From Henricia sp. BOLD:AAB3569 (taxonomy: Eukaryota; Echinodermata; Asteroidea; Spinulosida; Echinasteridae): a stretch of 64,000 nt of DNA. Numbering within the stretch: the stretch's first letter is position 1; each line of letters opens with the position of its first letter. Below the pieces are notes generated by a model, which saw only the letters and a program-made list of their open reading frames with translations, did no database searches and was not told where the DNA came from. This document shows positions 55,601 to 64,000 of this stretch, piece by piece. Position numbers and translations under genes: made by a program. The stretch is taken from positions 372,001 to 436,000 of the forward strand of contig JBBELK010000397.1 in assembly GCA_037783545.1 (NCBI GenBank), read 5' to 3'.

Positions 55601-58600
55601 AAAAAGTGCAGGAGGCACTTCAGGCAGAGGAGGCACTTCAGGCAGAGGAGGCACTTCAGGCAGAGTGGTGCACCCTGCCTCAGTGGCTCTTTCAAAGGCT
55701 GGTGCAGTCGGCCTTGCCACAAGAAGTGGCCATACACGTTACTGACCCACAAAAAATGTTGCTTCTCTCACCCTCCTTGATCAGAATATAATTTGCATTT
55801 CATTTTTTGAAACACATTAACCACTTGATGCTGGAGGATGTGTTAACACGTTCTGGCAATGTATAATCACACGTGCAGTTGACTCGAGAGTGTTGCAAAG
55901 TATGACCTCTTGGTGAGAAGATTCATACAATGAATACAGGGTGTCCCAGAAAAAACGAAACCGAGATTTATAGATGTTTAATCATACTTTAATCTCAATC
56001 TTGAATAATAAATGACACATATTTGGAAAGCTTAGTTCCTCATCTTTCATTTGATACCACTCATATGATACATACTAAACGCATGAATGAATAAAGACAA
56101 TATGAAGCAGGGCTACCAAAACGTCGTTTGCACAACGATACCTGAATTTCTAAAAAGTTCATTTCCTGCGCTTTCGTATGATACCTCAGTCAGGAAAAAT
56201 AAGCCAGGGATGACAGAGATATCCGCATTTAAATATGGATTGAATTTCCATGTTTTTTTTAAATCATTTGTTTTTTTCACACCTGACCGATTTTTCGCAT
56301 GAATGGATTCGGAGATGGTCACTTGTGCATTAAAAACGTACGTGTTGAAACTGGCCCCTGGTCTTAACTTTTAGTCAATCACATTTAGTATATTTTATCT
56401 TTTTTCTCAAAAACAATATTGGTGTCAACTGGTTAAATGTTTTATTTTGTCCCATCTCAGCAGTCCCAGACAACCGGAGCACCCAAGACATCGACCACCA
56501 CCAGTAAGCCAACAACCTCATCAACGAGCATCAAACTGTCGGCCTTAGAGCTCGCTGAGCGCAAGAAGAAAGAGAGCGAACGTCAAGAAATTGAGATGCG
56601 ACAACAGCTGATCAAGAAGCAAGAACAGCTGCTTCAACTGCAGCAGAAGCGTCTCGAGTTCGAGCTGCAACAGACTCAAAGCAAGCTGGCAGTACAGGTG
56701 AGTATTTATTGGTACCTCACTTAAAGGCAGTATACATCATTGGTAATCTCGAAAATCAGAAATGTTCACAGATTTACGCCTAACTTACACCATATAAACA
56801 TGATGACCGTAGAAAACTTCCCCTGAAATGGTTTTGTCTGAAGTGCTATAGTCTTTGAGAAATGAGTAAAACAATAAGTTTTCGTCTCATGAGACTCAAA
56901 TTCAATTCGCCCCAAAACCATTTCGCCCAAGTGTCATTTCGCCCCAAACCACTTCCCCTGAGTGCCATTTCGCCCCAAATTACTTCGTCTAAACACTACA
57001 TCGCCAAATGCCACTTCGCCCCAAAACCACTTCGTGCACAGGCCGTGGTTCAGGGCGAAGTGGTTTTGGGGCGAAATGACTGCAAATTCTTTTTTGACTG
57101 TTTTCTCAAAAGTTAGACCAAGTACGGAGCTGGTTTTTGCTCAGGTTGGTTTTAATCATGCATATCTTCAATCACGCAGGGGGGTGAAACTATTTGTAAC
57201 GGTTTACCAATCATGTATACTATCTTTAACTTGAAGGCCCGTCTACACTATCGAATTTTTTTCTGTCAGGCAATGTTTGTCGGTAAAAATCTGACAGTTT
57301 GGACTGCCAAAAGATTGAACATGCAGCTAAATTCAGACAGAGTCTGGACAGACAGCCAATCAGTGGACAGTTTGATAACATGTGACCTTTCAGTGGCCAC
57401 ACAATTAAACAAAATCATCAAACATCATCAGACTAATTGTCCGACAGTGTGGATGAAGTCTTTAGACAAAGTCAAACAACATCCAGTTGTCTGTCAGACA
57501 AAAATGTGATAGTGTAGACAGGCCATTAATCAACAAGTTACGAAAATCCTAACTTAAACTATTTAGAACAATAGCAACATTTTTTTTTTGAAGTTCTTCC
57601 ACCTGAGGTGAGCATTAACTGAAGACTGTTATTAAAAAATGAATGTGTATTCTTATGGCATGGTTCCGTTTTATGTTTAATATAGCCAGGGAACCAGTCC
57701 AAATAGAACGATGGATTCGCACAGTTTCTTAAAAGCATGGAACACAGTTTTTCATTGTTTTTTTCTGAATATACAACAATCCGAGAGCTGAAATCCTCTT
57801 TTCTGTACGTCCGCTATAACTGGGGGCCATCCAGTGCCATGGACTGTGCGTTTTGTGTTGATGATAAGCTGTTACACTATGTTGTCACTTCGAACAATTT
57901 TGCGCGTTTGTTGTAAGCTAGCGAAGCCTGTGTACGCGAAGGAGGCGCATTGTGCGCTGTTCGAGTTAACAACAACACAGAGCGCCCAGTTCATGGCTGG
58001 CAGTGGATGGCCCCCAGTAATGGCGGACGTGCAGGGAAGAAGTCCTTAGCAACCAGATCAGTCTATTAGATGAGGTACCAGTCTGACTTATACATAGGTT
58101 GGTTTCTATCATACACATCCCCAGTTACACATGGATATAAACATCATTTGCAACTTTTTCCAATTGTGTAATCTAATACGATTTTTTCTTCTACCAAAGG
58201 GTTCATTTGAGTTGCACTCATTTCATTTCGTCTCTGCCCAATTTCAGGCCTTGGAACTCAAGCAGAAGAACGAGGAACTTATTCATCAACAGCAAGCCCT
58301 CCAGCATCAGCAACAGCAAGCCGCTGCTCAGCAGCAACAAGCAGCAGCAGCTGCGGCAGCCGCCGCTGTAGCAAGCTGGTCGCCAGCGATGCCGCCGCGG
58401 CCAGCAATGCTACCCCCACCCCAACCACCTATGATGTGGCCTAGCGGCCCCCCTCGTCCCCCTCTCATGCCTGGTTACGAAGCGCCCAGGATGCAGCAAC
58501 AAGCGTTCCTACCACCACCACCCGTGCCTCCGTTTAATCTCGGACAGCCCCCTTCAATGCCACAACAGCAGCCGACGCCACCTATGCAACCTGTGTTGCC

Positions 58601-61600
58601 TGTACAACAGGTACCCCCAGTACCACAAGTAAGTACATTAAACTTTCAAATGCCAATTGTATAATTTGCAATGACCCACAATTTTACTTTATGAGTTGAC
58701 AAGAAAAACTTACCTGATAACAATGGTAACAAGCACCATGTGAATTTATTTCTGTCAGAGAAGTTACTTTTTGTGAAAAAAAAGTTAACAACCGAAGATG
58801 GTTTTTGTTTTTCTTGGGTGTAAGACCAATTTTAGGGGCCGTCCAAAGTTGTCAACATTTTCTACAGAGAGTAGTATTATTCAAGACCACCTCCCTCCCC
58901 CAAAATACTACTTATCAACATTTTTTGTCACTACCATCAAATGATAACATTTTGCAATGCATGTAAAGTCCTACGCTACCCTTGACCCCCCTCCCTTCCT
59001 ACGCTTTGTAGAATTGTGAAAATGATAATTTAGACAACCCCCTTATCAAGGAAAAACTTGCTCAAAGTGTTGATACCAACAGTAACAAAACACCACATGA
59101 ATTATGTCCAAAAAGGTACTTTTTGTGAAAAACGTTAACAAGTGAAGGTGGTTTTTGTTTTCTTGGGTGTAAGACCAATTTTTTCTTCTGCCACCTGTTT
59201 GATAATTCTACCAGTATTCCAATGGAGTAGTCACACATGTATTTATTAACAAATTTATTGATTTTCAACTTTTGTACCTATACTCCATTATCTAGGCTAC
59301 GGCGCCAGTAAACAGAGACCCTCGTGTTGCTCGCGACCCCCGATTGGCCCGTCGCGATCCAAGACTCCGTGGTGCTCCGCAACTGCCCGCTTCCGCACCC
59401 GCACCACAAACAGCACCCGCAGTGGCGACTGTTCCACCAGTTCAAAGTACTGCACAGACGCCAGTGGTGTCAGTTGCGCCTCCCAAGTCCAAGCCGCCCG
59501 CTACCTCAACAAAAACTGCTCCGTCTGAAACCACTCAAAAACTAAAGAGCATAGTCACTGTTGCATCATCTCAACCCAGTGTCACACCTTCCAAGTCTTC
59601 AGTCCAAGTGGCGAGTGTTGTTCAAGTGGCTAAAACATCGGACTCGAAGCAGCCTCCTGTTGAGAAACAGGAATCTAAATCTGAAACGAAGGCAAACAAG
59701 AAGGACACTGCATCGGAGAAAAAGAAAACCAACTCTAAAGTTTCTTCAGAACCTAGCCTATTAGCACAGTTTAAAATGGAGGTGGAAGAGAAGTTGAACA
59801 AATCCAAGGAAGCCAAAGAAGCCAATGAGGCAAAATCCAGTGAGCGATCACCTCGAAGGGATGAGGAAAGAGATGTCGGGAGTGACAGCAAAAGCAGAGA
59901 CCGTTCATCCCGGGAGCCTGAACGAAGATCAAGTAAAGACTCTAAGAAAGACTTTGATAAGAGAGATTCCTGGTCCAAGGACAGGGACAGCAGGGAAAAG
60001 GACCGAGACTACCGACCCAGAGAAATTGCCAAACCCGTCAACTCAAGGCGGAGGGCCAACAGGTCAAGATCTCGCTCAAGATCACCCGTCTCAAGAAGAT
60101 CACACTCCCCTCGCTCTGATAAAAGCCGTACTGCTGGCAACAAAGTGGACAGGTTTGGTCGTGATATCCCACGGCCCGTCAAAGAGGACAAGGAAGAGAA
60201 GAAAGTCGAGCCAGCTCGGAAGGACATCGATGAAAGACCCAAAGCGAGACGTAGCAGCAAGGAAAATGTGTTGGATATCAAGGACGACAAAGTGCCAAAA
60301 TCAGAAAAGAGGCCGTCACCTTCAAGGATTTCCGACAAAGAAACTGAGTCAAAGTCAGCAGAAGAGGCACCGAGCAAACGTCGACGCTTGGACGAGGAAA
60401 CGCCAGCAAAGAGAAAAGCTTCCTCCTTGTCACCACCTAAAACGTATGTCACAGTCTCTTGCCACCTTTAGTTAAACCCGTCAGTTGAGTCATTGGTTGA
60501 GTCCTACATTAATCTCAAAAAGATCTTGTAAACAAAGGCTGTTTGTTCTGCAGTCAACAACCATCTCTTGTATGTTTGTGTGCAGTGCTGTCATATTTTG
60601 TGCTGTCGCAGCACAGAATTTAATCATTGCTGTGGGCGTGGACCACAAACGCTTTCTTCAGTTCAGTTAAGAAGACTACCAGGAAGTTGTATTTCAAAAC
60701 ATTTTGGAGTCGAAGACTGCTGACAATCACAAACAAAACAGCTTTCGAACAAAAACGTTTCTAAACTTTTTCTTAACTTTTGCCTTTTTTCCTATAAATC
60801 CAAACATATAGATCAAGTTTTTATAATATAGCAGTCTGCAACCTTTGTTTTCTTGTTTTCTTCATGAAACGGTTTCTTTTCTGATGTTTTAAAGTATTAA
60901 GAAAATAATTGTGAACAAACTTTTTTCTTCAGTGTTCCTGAAAGAGAGCGAGAAAAGCTGTCCAAAGATAAGCGTCACGAAGACGAACTCGGATCTTTGC
61001 GGTCTAAGAAATCAGCTGAAGAACTCCGAACTCTAAAGGAACTTGGCCCTCTACACCTGGGAGAGAAACATGGTTTAGGTAGAGACCGACGACACCCATG
61101 GGACAGAGTCGAGTACGAGAGAGAATTGTTGTCCCCTAGTGGTAGGAGAGAGAAGCCATTACTAAGGCGCAGGTGGAGCATTGACCCCGGTGTTCACATT
61201 CCCAAGGAGTTGTCGTATGAAAAACACTCCTTTATTCTTGAGCAGGTAAGTCCTATACCAGTGTTGTAGTCGAGTCCATCACAGGTCCTCTCAAGCCTTC
61301 ACAAGTCCCTGGGTCTTAATTCAAGTCACAAGCTATTCAAATGAACCCCAACAAAGGCATTCATATGTGTGTGTTTATCATTTGCTTCTTGTTACTGGAC
61401 TTGTGACGGATTTGTGCGGGACCTTGTCACTGACTTGTGATTTTATCGGCTCTGCACTTGGTGATGGATTTGTGATGGACTTGATTACAACTCTGTCCTA
61501 TACAGGTAGCTTTTCGCATCTCTATTGATCTGCGGGAATTTGTAAATGTTACAATTTTAAGTGATCAAATCCTGGGGTGGATTGCATCATTTGTCATAAC

Positions 61601-64000
61601 TGAATTTAGGTGTCTTAAGTTTCGTGTGTCTCAAGATACAAGTTATAACACAAATTTTTATTGCAACAGAAAACTAAGACATCGATGAAGTCTTAGTTTT
61701 GAAGCAGGATATTGTTTACCGGTAGTAAAAGTACTGTATGATTTGTGTACCCTGATATTTGAATGAACAGATTTAGTGGACCTTTTGTGCTCTTTTTTTC
61801 CTACATAATAGGCTGAAAAGCAGCTGCATTCTGGTGAATTGACGCACCAACAACATCAAGAACTTTTACGGGAATTGTATGAACTCCACGAGATTCAAAG
61901 ACAACGAAAGGAAGAAGAGTTTGTTAAGCGACATCCCGAAGATCCACATTTAAAAAGGCATTTCCTGGATGATCCAGGAATGGGCTATGATCCAAGACGA
62001 CGTTTGGATCCCAGAAAAGAGGGATCTTGGGCCCAGGAGAAGGACATTGACCGCAGAAGGTTTCCTGCGCAGGACATTGATATGAGAGTCTTTGACTCTG
62101 GGCATCCGGCACACGGACCAACTAAAAAAACAAAAAATGAGCATCCGGAATTTGAGCCCATTTCTGATGAGGAAATACCACTGCCAAGTGAAGATAAAGA
62201 CGAACGGACAAGGAATCCTGTCCAGCAGGATCGCGATGACAGAGTTAGGGTTCCTCCAATGGCTCCAAATCAAAATGAAACCAAACTCCTGCCGCCACCT
62301 TTAAAATCTATACTAAAAACAAGAAAGCCTGTACCCCTTGACAGTCCCCTATCGCCTGAACCAAGCGAGAAATGTGGTAACGATTCTAAAGTCAAAACAG
62401 ATGGAGAGGAAACTACGACGTCTGAAGAAAAAGAAACAGATGTTGACGTAAAGGAGGAATCCGAAAAAATAATTGACAGTATGTACTCCCCTGTCTCGGA
62501 TAGCCCTGATGATGTACTTGCAGAAGATGCTCCTCCCAAAGACGTTGATCAACAGAGTGTTGAAAAAGGCAAGAGTAAGAAAAAGACAAAGAAGAAGAAA
62601 AAGAAGGGCAAAGGTGAAGCCGAAGTCGTGGTTGAAATTTCAGCATTTGAGGAGAACCTACAAATTAAACCTCCGATTTTTAATGAGAAGAAAAAGCAAC
62701 CACTTATGGACATGGACGAGCGCCGAAATTCAACCGATAATGAGGCAGGTGATGTGCTTCCAGCACCATTCCGAGAGGCAGATGACATAGGGGATTTGTT
62801 TCCTTCCGGAGGGGATCGTGATGAGCGTCGAGGACATGAAAGCAGTGGAGACAGTTCCAAAGAGGCACCTCCATCAAGTCCTAAACGAAAAGCACAAGAT
62901 GAAGGTCACTCCAGAGAGAACATAGCAGCAACTGATCAATTCAAGGAGGCACATCATAGGGACCCAAGAGTTTCAAAAGGGCCTGCAGATATTGACCATC
63001 GGCCACCAGGGGATGGTTATCGTGAAGGTTTTCCCGAGAGAGATCAGAGAAGTCGTCCCTACAGAGGTAGACATCCGAAGGAACTGCCATCAAGGGAAGG
63101 CGTATTTAGAGAACCACCACCAAGAGATTCCGCTTTTCATGAGGGTTCTCCAAGAGAAAGCTTGCTTAGAGATCGTCCCCCAAGAAGTCCATCAAGGGAA
63201 AATGAATCTTGGGGAGATCCAAGACTTGGCCCAATTCGAGAAGATCGATTCGGAGAAGGCCCGGATCGAGATGGTTCACCAAGAGAAGGCCCATTCAAAG
63301 AAGGGCCACCAAGGGAAGATCACTTCAGAGATTATCAACCAAGAGACGGTCCATTCAGAGAAGGTCCCCCAAGAGAAGTCCAATTTAGAGGTCCTCCAAG
63401 GGAAGCCTCCTTTAGAGAAGGCTCATTTAGAGAAGGTCCTCCAAGGGAAGGTCCATTCAGAGGTCCTCCAAGAGATGATCAATTTAGAGAAAGTCCACCA
63501 AGGGAAGGCCCATTCAGAGAAGGTCCTCCAAGGGAAGATTCTTTTAGAGGCCCTCCAAGGGAAGGCCCATTCAGGCAAGGCCCTCCAAGAGAAGGTCCCT
63601 TTAGAGAAGGTCCACCAAGAGACGGTCCATTCAGAGAAGGTCCTCCAAGGGAAGGCTCTTTTAGAGAAGGCCCTCCCAGGGAAGCCTCTTTCAGAGAGGG
63701 TCCACCAAGAGAAGGCTCATTCAGAGAAGGCCCACCAAGAGAAGGCCCTCCAAGGGAAGGCCCTTTCAGAGAAGGTTCCCCCAGGGAAGGTTCTTTCAGA
63801 GAAGGTCCCCCAAGAGACGGTCCATTCTGGGAAGGTCCTCCAAGAGAAAGTTCTTTTAGAGAAGGTCCACCAAGGGAAGGCTCATTCAGAGAAGGTCTTC
63901 AAAGAGAAGGTTCTTTCAGAGAAGGTCCTCCAAGGGAAGACTCTTTCAGAGAAGGTCCTCCAAGGGAAGGCCCTTTCAGAGATGGTCCTCCAAGGGAAGG
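46473..64000 (+). CDS. PCF11: PCF11, pre-mRNA cleavage complex II / transcription termination factor (partial, 3' end beyond window)
   Basis: Eight coding exons (46473-46625, 51521-51646, 53866-54051, 56461-56697, 58248-58628, 59296-60443, 60933-61245, 61812 to the right edge) encode 1577 residues so far. PCF11 binds the Ser2-phosphorylated CTD of RNA polymerase II and couples 3' end cleavage to termination. Residues ~9-140 form the CTD-interacting domain (DLTFNSKPLINMLTMLAEEN, YLTDSIIKNMRGAYLEAF, RQALFKLRMTW, KKLYALD, LDPAWPI, IHVNPKF). A Q-rich helix (LIKKQEQLLQLQQKRLEFEL) follows, then poly-Q/poly-A and a Pro-rich segment, NRDPRVARDPRLARRDPRLR (DPRL motifs), an RS-like segment (SRSRSRSPVSRRSHSPRS), and the vertebrate-conserved VHIPKELSYEK plus LHSGELTHQQHQELLRELYE. 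The last 700 bases encode a FREGPPREG decapeptide array where vertebrate PCF11 has its FEGP repeats. The zinc fingers and CLP1-binding region are not in the window. Confidence 0.95.
46980..47384. repeat. MITE, GGTATTTTTTCC family, copy 3
   Basis: Ends GGTATTTTTTTCGTATACAT and AATGTATATGAAAAGAAATC; the interior is the inverse of copy 2 with high identity (GGCAATTTTTGAAGAAGAAA is shared, inverted). In PCF11 intron 1. Confidence 0.88.
47385..48427. other. PCF11 intron 1, no gene seen
   Basis: AT-rich sequence; 47466-47532 is a copy of the TCGCCAGGTCC palindrome (GGTCACGGACCTGGCGACTA). Nothing else was recognised. Confidence 0.5.
48428..48644. repeat. MITE, CACACAATGGAATTA family, copy 2
   Basis: AGACCAGTTCAGGG with CACACAATGGAATTAGCATA on the left faces TATGCTAATTCCATTGTGTG and CTTGAATAGGTCT on the right. 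Inner GGTTCC words are shared with the copy inside the SINE at 42995-43188. Confidence 0.82.
48645..49572. other. PCF11 intron 1, open frame without homology
   Basis: A 103-codon frame at 48652 and a moderately GC-rich block (48770-48970) stand out from the AT-rich background, but no splice-supported exon or known domain was found. It may be an old mobile-element remnant. Confidence 0.35.
49573..49719. repeat. Palindromic MITE, GGCACAGG family, copy 3
   Basis: TTTAAAGGCACAGGCTCGTC and GACGAGCCTGTGCCTTTAA form the ends of a near-perfect foldback with a short GGCATGGAGCTGC centre; TTAA at both borders. Confidence 0.9.
50037..50404. repeat. Foldback element, GTAGTCTAGTACTTTTCGAG
   Basis: CTTGGGACCAGTATTGTAG on the left and TTCTTGGGACC on the right; ATAAGTTACGATTACA and CAAACTCGCC arms are inverted at 50280-50370, and AAGTACTT/GAGTACTC words fill the middle. 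Confidence 0.75.
50612..51245. repeat. ~630-base foldback element
   Basis: TAAAGCCCGCCGCGGCCGCA and GTGTGCGGCGGGCTTA ends; long inner arms (GAAATTTGTACA, TTTCTAAAAACC, AGAAATAAGTTT) are inverted around about 51010. Fragments of the same family are in the ELF intron near 1273-1982. Confidence 0.8.
51521..51646 (+). CDS. PCF11: PCF11 coding exon 2
   Basis: Acceptor TACTGTACAG, donor GTTAGC, both phase 0; encodes AKPSEKLPTLYLTDSIIKNM and GAYLEAFAPNIIHTFCGVFE, the central CID helices that contact the CTD. Confidence 0.94.
53226..53403. repeat. MITE with X-box-like arms, copy 3
   Basis: GCAATAGACTGCCGAAGTG on the left; the more decayed right end has CACACTTTGGCTGTCTATT. Arms GTTGCCTAGGCTATGG and ATTACCAAGGCAAC. 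In PCF11 intron 2. Confidence 0.78.
53866..54051 (+). CDS. PCF11: PCF11 coding exon 3
   Basis: Acceptor CGCTCTTCTAG, donor GTAAGT, phase 0; encodes VDEKTRQALFKLRMTWSSYF, KKLYALDLKV and AAIHVNPKFIKK, the end of the CID. Confidence 0.95.
54092..54395 (-). mobile_element. tRNA-derived SINE, antisense in PCF11 intron 3
   Basis: Read on the minus strand: box A TGTGGTCTAGTGGGTATACA, box B GGGTTCGAGCCCCAC, GTGTCCGTGGGCAAGACACT, body with GCGCTATATAAGTATCC and a tail CATTATTATTATTA. The first SINE family differs in its body. Confidence 0.83.
54558..55044. mobile_element. ~485-base long-TIR foldback element
   Basis: AACTCCTCAAAAAAAGTTCG and CGAACTTTTTTTGAGGAGTT are the ends; arms of more than 150 bases (AAGTCAAGTTTGACTGACGA, CAGGGCTTTCC..., TTGGGGGATGTGCAG) match in inverse. 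In PCF11 intron 3. Confidence 0.85.
55600..55745 (+). repeat. GGCACTTCAGGCAG repeat with 18-base triplication
   Basis: GGAGGCACTTCAGGCAGA is repeated three times in tandem (about 55609-55662), then GTGGTGCACCCTGCCTCAGT and CTTGCCACAAGAAGTGGCC follow, as in 32398-32545. Confidence 0.8.
56461..56697 (+). CDS. PCF11: PCF11 coding exon 4
   Basis: Acceptor CCCATCTCAG, directly followed by a second CAG (tandem acceptor, so one Gln may be optional). Encodes a Thr/Ser-rich linker and a Gln/Lys/Leu coiled-coil. Donor GTGAGT, phase 0. Confidence 0.93.
56722..57232. repeat. TTAA-flanked MITE with GCGAAGTGG array, copy 4
   Basis: Starts AAAGGCAGTATACATCATTG, 25 bases after the PCF11 exon 4 donor, contains CATTTCGCCCCAAACCACTT units and the inverse array, and ends GTATACTATCTTTAA. 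Confidence 0.9.
57233..57527. repeat. MITE, GGCCCGTCTACACTATCG family
   Basis: GGCCCGTCTACACTATCGAA and TGATAGTGTAGACAGGCC bound about 295 bases, with repeated CTGTCAGGCAA/GTCTGTCAGAC words. It abuts the preceding MITE directly. Confidence 0.82.
57795..58045. repeat. Foldback with GGGGGCCATCCA arms
   Basis: CTGTACGTCCGCTATAACTG-GGGGCCATCCAGTGCCATG on the left faces CATGGCTGGCAGTGGATGGC-CCCCAGTAATGGCGGACGTG on the right. The 71-codon frame inside is a by-product. Confidence 0.75.
58248..58628 (+). CDS. PCF11: PCF11 coding exon 5 (poly-Q/poly-A, Pro-rich)
   Basis: Acceptor CCCAATTTCAG; continues the coiled coil (ALELKQKNEELIHQQQALQH), then QQQQAAAQQQQ, nine Ala, and a long Pro/Met/Gln segment with PPPPVPPFNLGQ. 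Donor GTAAGT, phase 0. The CAG/GCA tracts may be length-variable. Confidence 0.93.
58629..59295. other. PCF11 intron 5, no element recognised
   Basis: Contains two partly similar stretches (AAGTTACTTTTTGTGAAAAA near 58760 and AAGGTACTTTTTGTGAAAAA near 59114, each followed by GTTTTTGTTTT and TTGGGTGTAAGACCAATTTT), that is a ~100-base direct duplication. Nothing else was seen. Confidence 0.55.
59296..60443 (+). CDS. PCF11: PCF11 coding exon 6
   Basis: Acceptor TTATCTAG; 1148 bases with the DPRL motifs, Ser/Thr/Pro/Lys-rich disordered sequence, RS-like repeats and many KKE/RRDE charged blocks. Donor GTATGT after CCTAAAAC (phase 2). Several long frames on both strands here are shadows of the biased composition. 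Confidence 0.95.
60933..61245 (+). CDS. PCF11: PCF11 coding exon 7
   Basis: Acceptor TTTTTTCTTCAG; encodes VPEREREKLSKDKR, RRWSIDPGVHIPKELSYEKH and SFILEQ, matching the SVDANLQIPKEL region of human PCF11. Donor GTAAGT, phase 0. Confidence 0.94.
61256..61497. repeat. GTTGTAGTCGAGTCC element in PCF11 intron 7
   Basis: CCAGTGTTGTAGTCGAGTCC and the inverse-like GGACTTGATTACAACTCTG bound 240 bases with loose ACTTGTGA units. The ends match the minisatellite elements in MMAA introns. It starts 11 bases after the exon 7 donor. Confidence 0.72.
61812..64000 (+). CDS. PCF11: PCF11 coding exon 8 (partial, open at right edge)
   Basis: Acceptor CTACATAATAG; one frame stays open for 2189 bases. It holds AEKQLHSGELTHQQHQELLR, acidic and Lys-rich stretches (KSKKKTKKKKKKGKG), KRKAQDEG, and then from about 63267 the FREGPPREG array, which continues past position 64000. 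Confidence 0.92.
63267..64000 (+). repeat. 30-base coding minisatellite (FREGPPREGP/S decapeptide array)
   Basis: Twenty-four Phe-anchored units are visible, most of 30 bases following AGAGAAGGTCCTCCAAGGGA-AGGTCCATTC. Variants include FRG (shortened), FKEG, FRQG, FWEG, FRDG and LQREG. All length changes are multiples of three, so the frame is kept. Confidence 0.95.

Noticed and set aside
55960-56340. GGGTGTCCCAGAAAAA sequence like some DNA-transposon ends
   Set aside because: I could not find a matching inverse end or any transposase frame nearby, so no element is claimed.
59622-60452. Long antisense and alternate-frame ORFs over PCF11 exon 6
   Set aside because: They are shadows of a low-complexity Ser/Arg/Lys/Glu-rich exon whose own frame has clean splice sites and homology.
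1-64000. A novel multi-gene system (defence, secondary metabolism or similar)
   Set aside because: All recognisable genes are conserved animal genes with known unrelated roles; the novelty is in regulation, gene order and mobile elements.

Overview
This is animal nuclear DNA: five split genes with canonical GT-AG introns, several kilobases of intron and intergenic DNA packed with non-autonomous DNA transposons, tRNA-derived SINEs and minisatellites, and no bacterial-type operons. The protein sequences resemble vertebrate genes but have invertebrate features, and the frequent ACATGTA words and TTAA-flanked MITEs suggest a marine invertebrate deuterostome. An echinoderm such as a sea star is my best guess; I cannot prove it from the sequence.

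Layout: (1) minus strand, 226-10493, 5' part of an ETS transcription factor of the E74/ELF1-2-4 family, running off the left edge before the ETS domain, with two alternative coding first exons. (2) 17237-17308, a tRNA-Gln(CUG) gene. (3) plus strand, 19557-24000, a complete five-exon mitochondrial ornithine carrier (SLC25A15/ORNT type). (4) plus strand, 29242-34560, a complete five-exon MMAA, the mitochondrial GTPase chaperone of methylmalonyl-CoA mutase. (5) minus strand, 40851-44432, a complete four-exon RAB30. (6) plus strand, from 46473 past the right edge, the first eight coding exons of PCF11, the pre-mRNA cleavage and termination factor, ending inside a long FREGPPREG-type repeat. All exon junctions were checked for phase and they keep each reading frame open.

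The genes are housekeeping or regulatory loci linked by ancestry, not a pathway. ELF and SLC25A15 are neighbours in human (13q14), and RAB30 and PCF11 are head-to-head neighbours in human (11q14), so the window carries two pieces of old bilaterian gene order. RAB30 and PCF11 probably share a promoter near 45.9-46.47 kb.

The rest is mostly mobile-element debris. At least fifteen MITE/foldback families are recognisable from terminal inverted repeats, often with two to four copies and often nested. They include two families flanked by TTAA, a 553-bp near-perfect foldback with a 10-bp target duplication, elements inserted into SINEs and minisatellites, and a family that carries RFX X-box-like palindromes. 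I see no CRISPR, phage or defence system. The most notable items are the conserved alternative ELF promoter exon, the RAB30-PCF11 promoter bracketed by inverted MITE copies, and the PCF11 decapeptide minisatellite.
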